Of a DNA stretch of 64,000 nt, positions 25,344 through 34,422 are shown piece after piece. Position 1 is the first letter of the stretch. Each line of letters opens with the position of its first letter. Below the pieces are notes generated by a model. That model saw nothing but the letters and a program-made list of their open reading frames with translations, made no database searches and had not been told where the DNA came from. Source of the DNA: Calothrix sp. PCC 7103 (GTDB taxonomy: Bacteria > Cyanobacteriota > Cyanobacteriia > Cyanobacteriales > Nostocaceae); assembly GCF_000331305.1 (NCBI RefSeq), contig NZ_KB217478.1, forward strand, positions 8,091,481 to 8,155,480. Reading direction: 5' to 3'. The translations under genes were made by a program, and so were the position numbers.

Positions 25344-26247
25344 GAAATCTCCTAATAGCTAATATTGCTTATTTGTCTGAAATTGCTTTAAAGTTTTGCG
25401 GCTCTGTTGAAATTTATATCACTAGTCAACAGTGCTATAAAACAGCAGCAAGGCTTAATTCGACTTGTTTTTATTGATTCAATTCTTATGGCCGATTATT
25501 CTACAACTGATTCGTTTTCAGTTGCATGAATATTCTTATCCTTTGAATTTAGCACCATCCCAATCGTAATCGTCAACTAATAAAAAATACCTTACTGCAC
25601 ATCCTAAGCTGATCCCCAAATTTTGACACGTTTTTCTTTTATTTCTTTCAGGGATTTTCACATTTATTAACTATTTTGTCACATATCGCAACATTGCCTA
25701 AATTATCTAAACTACACCACTCTTAAGCTATTTACTGGTCATTTGTCACTTTGTCTTAAGTTCCTCGCTCGTGTTTTATCTTAATATTCCCCTTAAATTT
25801 CAGTGCCAGAGCAATTTGTTAAATAAACATTAAACTATTTGTAAGCACCTACTAGTTATTTTTACTTAACCTATGACCAAGAAATAAGCTTAAATGCTAG
25901 TAATTAATAGCTAGCTGGACAAACAACAATTAACGCGCTTGTTGAAGGGCGATAAATCATTAACATCCTTTTTAATTAATTTAACGAAATTTAAATCGTT
26001 TGATAACTTAAATTTTATAAGAAATAATAAAATTTTGATACATTTAGTAATATTTAGAAATATTTAGTCAAGGTTAAAGGGCAAAGTTACCCTTTACTCT
26101 TTACCCCTTCCCCCTTCCTCCTCCTCTTTTAGGCACTTTTGCAGTGAAATAACGTCGAAATTACTGCGAGTCAGTAGTAAAGTTTAATTACGATATCTGT
26201 TTACATTTGTCTGAAGTTGCCAAAGAAATGTCATAGGAGTTTAATTT
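25344..26247. other. 904-bp divergent intergenic region
   Basis: This lies between pntA1 (minus) and the DUF2808 gene (plus). It is AT-rich, with a pyrimidine-rich tract (TTTACCCCTTCCCCCTTCC) near 26100 and a good ribosome-binding site, AGGAG, at about 26235, 8 bases before the DUF2808 start. I see no coding frame, tRNA or repeat-family palindrome. A long leader or small RNA is possible but not visible. Confidence 0.4.
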
Positions 26248-26766
26248 ATGCGACGTGTACTTAGAATTTTTTCTGCTGTTGCCGTGACTAGCTGCTTACT
26301 AACTGGATTTCAGGGTGTTAGCGTGGCGCAGTCGGGGATTAACCTTTGGAGTGGTGTAAGACGGGAAAATCAGCTTAATCACCGTTTCGATTTTGGTGGA
26401 CAAGCTAATGGCTGGGATAGACTGCGTTTGCGGGCTGATGCCAAAAGATTTAAAAATTCTGTGGCACGATTTGTAATTTCTTATCCTGAATACTATAAAG
26501 GTAGTTTCGACCCCAAGAAAATCGAAGTACGGGCAAAAGGAAAGAGTATTCCCTTACAAGAAGCTAGATGGGATAAAGATAACCGTGTTATCGAAATTTT
26601 TCCAGTTGAACCAATACCCGCAGGCACTGGTGTAGAGATTGTTCTCTCGAATATTAAGATTCCTCCCTTTGGCGGTATGTACTATTTCAACTTAGCGATT
26701 CAATCTGCTGGTGATATACCTTTGTCTACTTATATCGGTACTTGGATTATTAGCGTCGGCGCCTAG
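26248..26766 (+). CDS. DUF2808 domain secreted protein
   Basis: 172 residues. Signal peptide RRVLRIFSAVAVTSCLLTGF through about residue 27. The mature part has the DUF2808 pattern: ARFVISYPEYYKGSFDPKKI, a V-x-x-K-G-K-x-I-P-L segment, VIEIFPVEPIPAGTGVEIV and a final MYYFNLAIQ...YIGTWII. The family is nearly confined to cyanobacteria and is predicted to be periplasmic; its function is unknown. AGGAG at a good distance fixes the start. The last codons contain a GGCGCC site right at the stop. Confidence 0.88.
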   Translation: MRRVLRIFSAVAVTSCLLTGFQGVSVAQSGINLWSGVRRENQLNHRFDFGGQANGWDRLRLRADAKRFKNSVARFVISYPEYYKGSFDPKKIEVRAKGKSIPLQEARWDKDNRVIEIFPVEPIPAGTGVEIVLSNIKIPPFGGMYYFNLAIQSAGDIPLSTYIGTWIISVGA

Positions 26767-26913
26767 GCAATGCTTGCAGGGGGGTTAATCTCGTTTGCTT
26801 TCCCTGCTATTTCTTTTTTCCCTAATTTACGAATTTGCTCATGCATGATAAAATAACGGATTGTGACTTTTTGTATAAAATCTCATTCCTAAATAGCTCG
26901 CTCGGAGAAAAAG

Positions 26914-27048
26914 ATGAAGAGAACCTTAGAAGGAACTAACCGTAAAAGAAAAAGAACATCAGGATTTCGCGCGCGGATGCGGACTCCTGATGGTAGAAAT
27001 GTGATTAAAGCACGTCGCAGAAAAGGGCGCCATCGCTTAAGCGTATAG
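26914..27048 (+). CDS. rpmH: Ribosomal protein L34
   Basis: 44 residues, very basic: [17 protein letters not shown], then R[11 protein letters not shown] and a final [10 protein letters not shown], the universal L34 pattern. It follows AGCTCGCTCGGAGAAAAAG, which supplies the ribosome-binding site. It is the first gene of the conserved L34 / RNase P / PH / YidC / Jag block. Confidence 0.97.
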   Translation: MKRTLEGTNRKRKRTSGFRARMRTPDGRNVIKARRRKGRHRLSV

Positions 27049-27075
27049 TTTGGCACTTGTAGGCAGTTATACGTT

Positions 27076-27531
27076 GTGGCTTTGCCCTCATTGCATCGTC
27101 TTAAATCCCGCCAAGATTTTCAGGCAGTCTTTCGGGAAGGAATACGTCGGCATGGTTCTTACTTAACATTAAGAGCCTTACGACCATCACCTTCCACAAC
27201 TGAACCAACTAAAAGCTCCGCATCAAGTTCGGCAAATTCGATGGATACTGCCAAGTCACAAGTTAATCAAAGTAATAATTGCGAGTACTTACCAACGCGA
27301 ATTGGTATCTCAGTTAGCACTAAGGTCAGCAAACGGGCAGTAATCCGTAATCGTATCAAGCGTCGAATTGCAGCAGCCTTACAGCAATTATTGCCGAAAA
27401 TATCACCAGGATGGCGTTTGGTAGTAGTTGTCAAACCAACTGCGGCACAACAAGAGTGCGTAACCCAACAATTTCTGCAAGAATTAGAGCAGTTGTTGGT
27501 ACAAGCCGAGGTATTAAATGGGCATTCGTGA
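27076..27531 (+). CDS. rnpA: Ribonuclease P protein component
   Basis: 151 residues from a GTG at 27076 (ALPSLHRLKSRQDFQAVFRE), 27 bp after rpmH. The signature KRAVIRNRIKRRIAAALQQL (RNR motif) binds RNase P RNA for tRNA 5' maturation. The protein is longer than the usual about 115-120 residues because of a Ser/Thr/Asn-rich insertion of about 35 residues between the first strand and the ISVSTKVSKRA strand. Its 3' end overlaps the next gene by 14 bp. Confidence 0.95.
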   Translation: MALPSLHRLKSRQDFQAVFREGIRRHGSYLTLRALRPSPSTTEPTKSSASSSANSMDTAKSQVNQSNNCEYLPTRIGISVSTKVSKRAVIRNRIKRRIAAALQQLLPKISPGWRLVVVVKPTAAQQECVTQQFLQELEQLLVQAEVLNGHS

Positions 27532-27907
27532 AGAAGTATATTTTGAAGGCGGTCCTCACATTGGGGACTTGATATTAAACATACTGATAGGTTTCACCGT
27601 TGTAGGCTTACCTTTGACGATTGGAGCAATTGTTAGAGCGTTGTGGCTGCGATTCCGCATTACCGACCGTCGCATCTCAGTAACAGGCGGATGGATGGGA
27701 CGCGAGCGCACTGACATTATCTATTCAGAAATAGTCAAAGTCGTTAAAGTTCCCCGTGGCATTGGTATGTGGGGAGACATGGTAGTAACGATGAGAAACG
27801 GTTCTCGTTTAGAACTTCGAGCAATCCCCAGATTTCGTGAAGTTTACGACTACATCTACGAACGCATCGCCGCTAAAAATCCTGGAATGGTTGGTGTAGA
27901 AAAGTAA
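27518..27907 (+). CDS. PH (bPH2-like) domain protein
   Basis: 129 residues. A hydrophobic stretch (LILNILIGFTVVGLPLTIGAIV, about 20-41; longer than quoted) is followed by a PH-like beta barrel: RITDRRISVTGGWMGRERTD, then VKVPRGIGMWGDMVVTMRNG. It is conserved at this position between rnpA and yidC in cyanobacteria. The start overlaps rnpA by 14 bp, which suggests translational coupling. A membrane-surface role is likely; the molecular function is unknown. Confidence 0.87.
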   Translation: MGIREEVYFEGGPHIGDLILNILIGFTVVGLPLTIGAIVRALWLRFRITDRRISVTGGWMGRERTDIIYSEIVKVVKVPRGIGMWGDMVVTMRNGSRLELRAIPRFREVYDYIYERIAAKNPGMVGVEK

Positions 27908-27930
27908 TGAGTGCGCTCGTGCTGAGTAGT

Positions 27931-27964
27931 AACTCCTAATTCCTAACTCCTAACTCCTAACTCC
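27931..27964. repeat. STRR heptamer-type tandem repeat (CTAACTC)
   Basis: About four or five units of CTAACTC/CTAATTC lie in tandem between the PH gene and yidC, followed by CTCAGCACTCAGCAC. The reverse-complement unit occurs at 23805. The array lies in what is probably the yidC leader. Confidence 0.75.
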
Positions 27965-28092
27965 GCTCCTAAACTCAGCACTCAGCACTTTCCACTTAAT
28001 TCCTGTGCGGCTATCCGTAGTTCCTAGGGGATGATGTTGAGCGATAAATTAGGTTTAGATAATTAACACTACGTTTAGTTGAATTCAGAATA

Positions 28093-29238
28093 ATGGATTT
28101 TGGTATCGGGTTCCTCTCGAACAATGTGATGCTGCCAATCATAGACTTGTTCTACAGCATTGTACCAAGCTATGGATTGGCAATTGTGGCATTAACGCTG
28201 GTAGTGCGCTTTGCACTTTACCCCCTTAGTGCCGGCTCAATTCGCAATATGCGCCGAATGCGAATTGTTCAACCGCTCATGCAAAAGCGGATGCAGGAAG
28301 TTAAAGAGCGGTATAAAGATGACCCGCAAAAGCAACAAGAAGAAATGATGAAGACGCAGCAAGAGTTTGGCAACCCGTTGGCGGGCTGTTTACCTCTTTT
28401 GGTGCAAATGCCAGTACTGCTTGCATTATTTGCAACATTACGGGGTTCACCATTTTCTTCTGCTAATTACACCGTTAACTTACAGGTGTTTCCAGCCGAA
28501 CAAATTGAGCGCATTCAACCACAGGCTTTTGCTACTGCACCCCAAAATATCTATATTTCCGATGGCGAACATGTTAAGGTGACAGCTATCCTTCCTGGTG
28601 GAAATAAGATGGCTGTAGGGGAAAAAACTAAGGTAGAGTATCAAACTCCTGATGGAAAACCATTCCAACAGCTCTTAGCTGAACATCCCGAAACTAACTT
28701 AGTTCCTGAGTGGAAAGTTACTAAGGGCGAAGATCGAGTTAAAATCGATGAGCAGGGAAATATTGAAGCTTTACAACCTGGAGATGTTACTATAACTTGC
28801 AGCATTCCTGGCTTGGCTTCTAATAAAGGTTTCTTATTCATTGATGCTTTAGGTCGCGTCGGCGCCATTGATCCAGATGGTACAGTCCACTGGGATATTG
28901 TTGCAATGATTGTAGCTTTTGGTATTAGCTTATACGTTAGCCAAATACTGTCTGGTCAAAACTCGACGAACTCTAACCCCCAGCAAGATACAGTTAATAA
29001 AATCACTCCCGTTCTTTTTTCGGGTATGTTTTTGTTCTTCCCGTTACCCGCTGGTGTACTGATGTACATGGTAATTGGTAACATTTTCCAAACCTTACAA
29101 ACGTATATTCTCTCACGTGAACCTTTACCTGAGGAGCTACAAAAAATTGTAGAATCTCAAGATAAAGAAAAACAAACAGAGACGAAAACTATACCGTTTG
29201 AACCAAAAAGTTCTAAGAAGAAAGCAACGAATTCATAA
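28093..29238 (+). CDS. yidC: Membrane protein insertase YidC/Oxa1
   Basis: 381 residues. It has the Oxa1 core: first helix about 10-45, [20 protein letters not shown] with the conserved Arg, a cytoplasmic helical hairpin ([20 protein letters not shown]), [20 protein letters not shown], and the last helices near 270-340. A loop of about 130 residues (about 140-265) between helices is an insertion typical of cyanobacterial YidC. The basic C terminus ([11 protein letters not shown]) fits ribosome binding. It inserts thylakoid and plasma-membrane proteins. TAATG overlap with jag. Confidence 0.95.
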   Translation: MDFGIGFLSNNVMLPIIDLFYSIVPSYGLAIVALTLVVRFALYPLSAGSIRNMRRMRIVQPLMQKRMQEVKERYKDDPQKQQEEMMKTQQEFGNPLAGCLPLLVQMPVLLALFATLRGSPFSSANYTVNLQVFPAEQIERIQPQAFATAPQNIYISDGEHVKVTAILPGGNKMAVGEKTKVEYQTPDGKPFQQLLAEHPETNLVPEWKVTKGEDRVKIDEQGNIEALQPGDVTITCSIPGLASNKGFLFIDALGRVGAIDPDGTVHWDIVAMIVAFGISLYVSQILSGQNSTNSNPQQDTVNKITPVLFSGMFLFFPLPAGVLMYMVIGNIFQTLQTYILSREPLPEELQKIVESQDKEKQTETKTIPFEPKSSKKKATNS

Positions 29239-29741
29239 TGGTTGATACTTCAATCGTAAGAGGTCAAGATTGGTTAACTTTACTGTTACAGAAAGCTGGA
29301 CTCTCTGTAACAGTTACTGGTTCGGAGGAAGATGTACCCCCCGATAACGATGAGGGTGCAAGCTACTGGTTGACAATTGATGAGGCGAATTTATCACCAG
29401 AGCAAATCAGCACGTTGATTGGCAGCAACGGTTCGGTACTCGATGCCATTCAGTATTTGACAAATTCTATTCTCAATCTTAATCAACCACCCGAAGAACA
29501 AGCTTCGTATACCATTGAATTAAATGGTTATCGCGTTAAACGTGAAGCAGAAATACGAACGCTAGCAGAAAATGCAGCTGCTGCTGCACGCGCTTCTGGC
29601 AACGAAATCGAAATTAAGTCTTTGAGTTCTGCTGAACGTCGTCAAGTTCATACTTTTTTAAAGGACTATGCCGACTTGGAAACATTCAGCCGGGGCAAAG
29701 AACCTCATCGTCACCTTGTTGTGCGTCCAGCAATGGATTAA
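29238..29741 (+). CDS. jag: Jag/KhpB-type KH-R3H RNA-binding protein
   Basis: 167 residues. A KH-type domain (LIGSNGSVLDAIQYLTNSIL) and a C-terminal R3H domain (LSSAERRQVHTFLKDYADLETFS, with R-x-x-x-H) are present. It starts within the yidC stop codon (TAATG), so the two are translationally coupled. Family members bind RNA and affect cell-wall and division genes. Position and length are as in other cyanobacteria. Confidence 0.93.
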   Translation: MVDTSIVRGQDWLTLLLQKAGLSVTVTGSEEDVPPDNDEGASYWLTIDEANLSPEQISTLIGSNGSVLDAIQYLTNSILNLNQPPEEQASYTIELNGYRVKREAEIRTLAENAAAAARASGNEIEIKSLSSAERRQVHTFLKDYADLETFSRGKEPHRHLVVRPAMD

Positions 29742-29827
29742 TTTTTCTTTGCTCCTTTATTATTCCCGATTTCTTCTTGGAAGTCGGGAATTTGAGTGTT
29801 TCAAGTTAAAATAAGAATGTCAGAGCG

Positions 29828-29895
29828 AGAAACCTGGTTTCGGGAGCAAAATCTCCATTTTTATGAAAGGTTATCTATAAAGAAACCAGGTTTCT
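29828..29895. repeat. Paired AGAAACC/GGTTTCT palindromes, 53 bp apart
   Basis: AGAAACCTGGTTTC at 29828-29841 and AGAAACCAGGTTTCT at 29881-29895, in the jag-DUF177 gap. The two arms can also pair with each other to give a larger stem. Confidence 0.75.
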
Positions 29896-29936
29896 AATAC
29901 TGCTAATTTTTTGAGTGAGGATGTCTCACAAATCCT

Positions 29937-30446
29937 ATGGACGCAATTTTTATTCCGCAGCTCATTCAGGCGCCGGAGCGAACAGAGGAAATTCAAGTTC
30001 AAGAGTTTCTGCCCGGTTTAGATACACTCACGCCCGTTCGGGGCATTGTTCGCGTTCGGCATTGTGGAAATTATTTAGAAGTAGCAGCATTAGCTGAGGC
30101 AATTATTACTTGTACTTGTTGCCGCTGTCTGAAACAATATAACCATCGTTTAGTAGTCGATACAACCGAAATAATTTGGTTAGACGAAGCAGCCAATCAA
30201 TTTGACGATTTACCTTTAGAGCGCGAAGTTGCCGTCGAAGAGTTGGTTGAGTCCTTGTTGCCGCAAGGACATTTTTATCCAAGCGAATGGCTATACGAAC
30301 AAATGTGCTTGGAAATACCCCCACGGCAATTATGTGATGAAGATTGTGCTGGAATTCCAGCTACTCCCAAAACCACTACTCAAAACCCTCTCGTAGATAA
30401 ACGTTGGGCTTCTTTAGAAGCACTAAAAAATCAATTACCAAATTGA
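29937..30446 (+). CDS. DUF177 (YceD-like) protein
   Basis: 169 residues with the cysteine pair motif CTCCRCLKQY (about 58-67), an acidic middle (LPLEREVAVEELVESLLP) and a C-terminal C-x-x-x-C (LCDEDCAGIP). YceD-like proteins accompany rpmF or 23S rRNA-related functions; in plants and cyanobacteria DUF177 is linked to 23S rRNA accumulation. The start MDAIFIPQLIQAPE fits the family. Closing gene of the rpmH block. Confidence 0.9.
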   Translation: MDAIFIPQLIQAPERTEEIQVQEFLPGLDTLTPVRGIVRVRHCGNYLEVAALAEAIITCTCCRCLKQYNHRLVVDTTEIIWLDEAANQFDDLPLEREVAVEELVESLLPQGHFYPSEWLYEQMCLEIPPRQLCDEDCAGIPATPKTTTQNPLVDKRWASLEALKNQLPN

Positions 30447-30454
30447 TTTGAATA

Positions 30455-30488
30455 AGAAACCCAGTTTCTTAAAAAAACCGGGTTTCTT
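30455..30488. repeat. Two adjacent AGAAACC palindromes between convergent genes
   Basis: AGAAACCCAGTTTCT at 30455-30469 is followed after four bases by AAACCGGGTTTCT (30474-30486). It lies between the DUF177 stop and the SH3 gene stop and covers nearly the whole gap, so it probably also acts as a two-way terminator. Confidence 0.7.
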
Positions 30489-31023
30489 ATTGAGCATTCT
30501 GTCCCTCATCTTTCTTTGTATTACCTGCTTTTACCCAACCCTCTTGGTTACTACCTTCTACACGAACTTTTTGCCAAACTTTATCTTCACTCTCTTCTAT
30601 TACTATTACTTTTTGGTTAAACCCGGCGCCACCAACACGTTCAGAGTCAGCTTTTGGTTCTGAGCGCAAACTCAAACCTTGTGACCATGTTACACGTGCG
30701 TCGTAGGCACCTGGTGGTAAAGGTTTTAGTGCTGTACTGTCAGCTTTTTCGGTGGGGGATGGAGTTGGTGTCGCGATAGGTTCTTCTTTTTTGTTATTAT
30801 CCGCAGGTGACGGTTTTGTAGTTACATCAGCATTTGATGACGCTTTGGTATTAGTAAAACCTGCACTTGCACGCACCGAAGGTTCATCGTTGGCATAAAT
30901 TGGTTTAGGAGGAACCCTTGAAGATTGATTCACGAAGTACAAAGTAGCAGCAACTCCACTGCCTGCAAGAATCGCAATCGCTAGGATAAATCCTAAAAGA
31001 TACTTAAATAAGTTTGAAACCAT
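30487..31023 (-). CDS. Membrane-anchored bacterial SH3-domain protein
   Basis: 178 residues. An N-terminal transmembrane anchor (YLLGFILAIAILAGSGVAA, about 8-26) is followed by a low-complexity Pro/Ser/Thr/Lys linker. A C-terminal SH3b domain (about 108-170) has the SLRSEPKADSERVGGAGFNQ pattern and ends in EGWVKAGNT. The topology places SH3b in the periplasm, where such domains bind peptidoglycan or peptides. It is probably expressed independently of ycf46, 60 bp upstream. The stop lies inside a palindromic repeat. Confidence 0.82.
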   Translation of the reverse strand: MVSNLFKYLLGFILAIAILAGSGVAATLYFVNQSSRVPPKPIYANDEPSVRASAGFTNTKASSNADVTTKPSPADNNKKEEPIATPTPSPTEKADSTALKPLPPGAYDARVTWSQGLSLRSEPKADSERVGGAGFNQKVIVIEESEDKVWQKVRVEGSNQEGWVKAGNTKKDEGQNAQ

Positions 31024-31083
31024 GTTTAACTTTGCTTGTTTAATAGTCGATAGTTAATTACTAACACTCAAGGTAAATAATAA

Positions 31084-32595
31084 CTAATTCGCTTGGCGCC
31101 AAACATCCACGGGTGTACTTTGCTTTGATGCTAATCTTGCGCGTCCAGAAGCTGCCCATTCTTGCAGTTTTTGGATTTGCTCTTGAGCAGTGCGTGCGAG
31201 AGGTATAATTTGGCTGGCAGCTTCCAGGATATCATCGGTTGTAAAATCCCGGTTTTGGCTAAACCCGATGTGCATTGCTTCAATTAAGGTTTGCTCGATT
31301 TCGGCGCCAGAGAAATCTGGAGTTTCGTAAGCTAACCGTTCGATATCATAACTTTTCAGATTATGAGGACGCAAGCGCGTTAAATGCACATCAAAAATTG
31401 CCTTACGCTCGTCTTGACTCGGCAACCCTACAAAAAATATCTCATCAAACCTTCCTTTCCGTAACATTTCTGGTGGTAGAGATTGAATATCATTCGCAGT
31501 CGCTACAACAAATACAGGTGAGGACTTTTCTGCAAGCCAGGTAATAAATGTACCAAACACCCTGCTCGTAGTTCCCGCATCACCTTTACTACCAAGTCCA
31601 GAAAACGCTTTGTCTATCTCGTCTATCCATAATATACAAGGCGCCAACGCTTCAGCTACTTGTATCATTTGTCGAGTACGTGACTCCGATTCACCTACCA
31701 AACCAGCAAATAGGCGCCCAACATCAAGACGCAATAATGGTAAATGCCAATAGTGAGCTATCGCTTTCGCAGTTAAAGACTTACCAGTACCCTGAATACC
31801 CACTAACAATAAACCGCGTGGGTGTGGTAAACCGTACTGACGTGCGCGTTCGGTAAACGAACCACCACGACGAATTAACCAATCTTTAAGACAGTCTAAC
31901 CCACCAATATCAGAAATTTGCTCAATAGCAGGAATAAAATCGAGAATTTGAGTTTGACGGATAGTTTGGCGTTTTTCCTCCAAAATTAAGTCAACATCTT
32001 CAGGTTGTAGTTCGCCATGAGTCGCAATAGCTTTGGCTAAAACTCTTCTAATGCGCTCCATACTTAAACCCTGGCAAGAGCGCACCAAATCATCCAACGT
32101 CTTGCTAGGTAGTGAATTGTTTGTAGCTTGTAATAATCTTTCAACCTCTGTTTTAATTTCTCCCCCACTTGGTAGCGGAAATTCCACAACAGTCAAAACT
32201 TCGGTTAAATCATCAGGAATAGCTACACGCGGTGATAGTACTACTATATTTTTTGGCTGTGATTTTAAAAGCCGTGCTAAATTGCGGAGTTTGCGAGCAA
32301 TAGCCACATCATCTAAAAATCTATGATAATCGCGTAATATAAACACCGCCGATGCAGTTGCAGGTAACTTTTCAACAAACTCTAAAGCTTGTAAAGGGTT
32401 ACGCTTACCAAAACCCGCATCATTCGGGTTGCCCTGAATACCATCCACAAAATCCCAAGTATAAATCGGACGGTTCCCCAATTGTGCAGCTTCTTCTCGA
32501 ATTGATGCTTCGACACGTTCCTCTTCATACGTCGGAATATAAATTAGCGGGTAACGCGCACGCAGCAGTAGCTTAAACTCATCACGGAAAGTCAT
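31084..32595 (-). CDS. ycf46: Ycf46-type AAA+ ATPase
   Basis: 503 residues. The degenerate N-terminal half (YPLIYIPTYEEERVEASIRE) is followed by an AAA+ domain: Walker A GIQGTGKSLTAKAIA at about 266-280, Walker B CILWIDEIDKAF, VVATANDIQSLPPEMLRKGR (sensor 1 and arginine finger). This is the Ycf46 family of cyanobacteria and algal plastids, reported to influence photosynthesis and inorganic-carbon handling. Full length and intact. Confidence 0.92.
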   Translation of the reverse strand: MTFRDEFKLLLRARYPLIYIPTYEEERVEASIREEAAQLGNRPIYTWDFVDGIQGNPNDAGFGKRNPLQALEFVEKLPATASAVFILRDYHRFLDDVAIARKLRNLARLLKSQPKNIVVLSPRVAIPDDLTEVLTVVEFPLPSGGEIKTEVERLLQATNNSLPSKTLDDLVRSCQGLSMERIRRVLAKAIATHGELQPEDVDLILEEKRQTIRQTQILDFIPAIEQISDIGGLDCLKDWLIRRGGSFTERARQYGLPHPRGLLLVGIQGTGKSLTAKAIAHYWHLPLLRLDVGRLFAGLVGESESRTRQMIQVAEALAPCILWIDEIDKAFSGLGSKGDAGTTSRVFGTFITWLAEKSSPVFVVATANDIQSLPPEMLRKGRFDEIFFVGLPSQDERKAIFDVHLTRLRPHNLKSYDIERLAYETPDFSGAEIEQTLIEAMHIGFSQNRDFTTDDILEAASQIIPLARTAQEQIQKLQEWAASGRARLASKQSTPVDVWRQAN

Positions 32596-32664
32596 AAGAG
32601 TTTCTTATTAGTTGCTTATTAGTTGTTATTTTTTCTATCCTTCTTCATTGTCATATAAACGTAG

Positions 32665-32723
32665 GGTGCGTGGCGCCTTAACAATTTTACAACGATGCTA
32701 ATAACCAAAAGGCGCCACGCACC
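32665..32723. repeat. Inverted repeat GGTGCGTGGCGCCTT...AAGGCGCCACGCACC
   Basis: Perfect 15-bp arms (32665-32679 and 32709-32723) flank a 29-bp AT-rich loop. Both arms contain the iterated GGCGCC hexamer. It lies upstream of ycf46, in a 380-bp gap without a gene, and looks like a dispersed stem-loop element. A role in transcription is unproven. Confidence 0.75.
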
Positions 32724-32978
32724 TCACCCCACTCGAAACGCATAATAATACCGCATTGCAAGAATACGCTCAAAAGCAAATTCGCTTTCTTCAAGACAAA
32801 GATTGCAACATACAACCATATTGATAAAATTCGCAACAGTAAAATTACTACTATTTCTTGTAAATATTATTGCCAATATCTATCTCCGGTTAGATAAATA
32901 TATTTAGCTGGATGTTGTAGCATCTAGGATTATGAATTTAAAAGCCAAAGTATAAATTTATTAGGGAACCGTTTGGAA

Positions 32979-33248
32979 ATGGTAGATTCAAATCAGCAAG
33001 ACAAGCATAATTTTCTTTTCCCTCGCAGTCGCTACTATGGTAAGGTTCAACCGCAAAACCTGGTATTTAATGCTAATCTTCAAGAGTTTGCACAAAAAGT
33101 AGGCTATATTAGTGCCCTCGAAACATCGGGCAAAATCGCACCAGAAGATGCATATAATCAGGTCAAGGTGCTGTGGAAGCAACTCAAACGTAGCAAAAAA
33201 GAATTGGGTATTGGCGTAGAGGCGCCAACAAATACTCAAGATATTTAA
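32979..33248 (+). CDS. Conserved cyanobacterial small protein (DUF7219-like)
   Basis: 89 residues from the ATG at 32979 (VDSNQQDKHNFLFPRSRYYG). A TTG six bases earlier is less likely. The conserved features are FLFPRSRYYG, an FNANLQEFAQKVGYI helix and KIAPEDAYNQVKVLWKQLKR. This short helical protein is widespread in cyanobacteria, is often misannotated as isopropylmalate synthase, and has no known function. No membrane segment. Confidence 0.7.
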   Translation: MVDSNQQDKHNFLFPRSRYYGKVQPQNLVFNANLQEFAQKVGYISALETSGKIAPEDAYNQVKVLWKQLKRSKKELGIGVEAPTNTQDI

Positions 33249-33285
33249 GTAATATATCTAAAATTAATACAAATTACCCATTTAA

Positions 33286-33489
33286 TTACTCCTTATTCAT
33301 GACTTGGAACTCATTCCTTTCTAGCGACAAAACGAGGTCTTGTGAAGTGACTTCAATTATCCAGTTGCCACTGGGTTTACCATCTGACAAAATTTCTTCT
33401 CCACGAACTATACCGACGCTTCCAGCTACATAATCTGGACGTAGGATAAAAACTTTGTCTCCTACTTGTGGGATTTTTGAGTTATTCAA
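33286..33489 (-). CDS. Small SH3/KOW-like protein, unknown function
   Basis: 67 residues starting MNNSKIPQVGDKVFILRPDY. The pattern (VGDKVFIL, GSVGIVRGEE, WIIEVTSQDLVLSLERNEF) suggests a small five-stranded SH3-like barrel of KOW type. It could be a ribosome- or photosystem-associated accessory protein; I do not recognise the family. It is convergent with the DUF7219-like gene, 37 bp apart. Confidence 0.55.
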   Translation of the reverse strand: MNNSKIPQVGDKVFILRPDYVAGSVGIVRGEEILSDGKPSGNWIIEVTSQDLVLSLERNEFQVMNKE

Positions 33490-33894
33490 AGGCGTTCCTC
33501 GACCGAAAATGACTAAATATTAACTAATTAACTAAAATTTATCATACATATAACCTTATCTTAACCAAGCTTGTATGCGTATAATCACTCATAAAAAATA
33601 TTATGCCTATCGGCATAAACTAATCCTCATTATCTATTGACCGATTAGTGCTATCAGTATCCAGTGCCTTTCGCTTCTAAATCAACAAAAGACAGTAAAT
33701 TACTCAATCCTCAAAATCACGAACGCCGGAGGGCGCAATTTTTACAAGCAGATGTATTTGTATCAGGTTGGTTATATGAGTTTTGATTCCCCAAACTGTT
33801 AATTTACTGGGTCTGGTTACTATATAGATGACGATATTGTGGTCAATACGTCAAATCTACAAAAAATGGCAACCGAGATAATTATATATATAAA
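33490..33894. other. Non-coding or decayed sequence upstream of the kinase relic
   Basis: No intact frame. Near 33721-33780 a short stretch reads NHERRRAQFLQADVFVSGW before a stop, possibly a further degraded piece of the signalling gene. An ATTATGCCTATCGGCATAA palindrome lies near 33600. Otherwise nothing seen. Confidence 0.4.
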
Positions 33895-34260
33895 AACGAT
33901 GTACTCGACTTATCCAAAACTGAAGTTCATACACTAAAACTACATCATAATGCAGTGTACTTACCTTCATTTATACAAGGTGTTGTATAAATCTGTCTTG
34001 GAGCGTTACTGTATATCGAAAAACGTTTAGCACAACTACTGATTAATTTGTTAGGCAATGCAATTAAATTTACAGGTGTCGATAGTGTCACACTGCATAT
34101 TGACGTTAATCACTTTAGCGCAGAAGATATAGTGTTACATTTATTTATTAAAGATACAGGTGTTGGAATGAGCGTAGTACAGCTTGATAAAATTTTTACC
34201 GCCCTTCAACAAGTTGGTGACATTCAGCGTCACGTTCAAATATTTTCTGTTTGGCGCTAG
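33895..34260 (+). pseudogene. Histidine kinase relic (HisKA end plus HATPase start)
   Basis: One frame reads NDVLDLSKTEVHTLKLHHNA, LPSFIQGVV, an in-frame TAA near 33988, then IEKRLAQLLINLLGNAIKFT (N box) and IKDTGVGMS (G1 box) before decaying. In intact hybrid kinases about 60 more residues lie between 'VEIC' and 'EKRL', so an internal deletion is also present. No start codon of its own. A receiver fragment at 35782 may be the other end of the same dead gene. Confidence 0.75.
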
Positions 34261-34422
34261 GTATATTTATCAGCTTGAAGTAATATGATGTAAAAATATT
34301 CATGCCAAAAATAAACAGATGTAACGTTTGTTAACATACTTATATATAATGTTTGCTTTGATGGTGCCGAGAAGTAAGCGCACTTATAAATCAACTTAAA
34401 TTAAATTTAATTTAATCAAAAT

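Noticed and set aside
27076-27531. Low-complexity insert in RnpA as an anomaly
   Set aside because: The insert lies in a loop and the RNR motif is intact; variable loops in cyanobacterial RnpA make this unremarkable.
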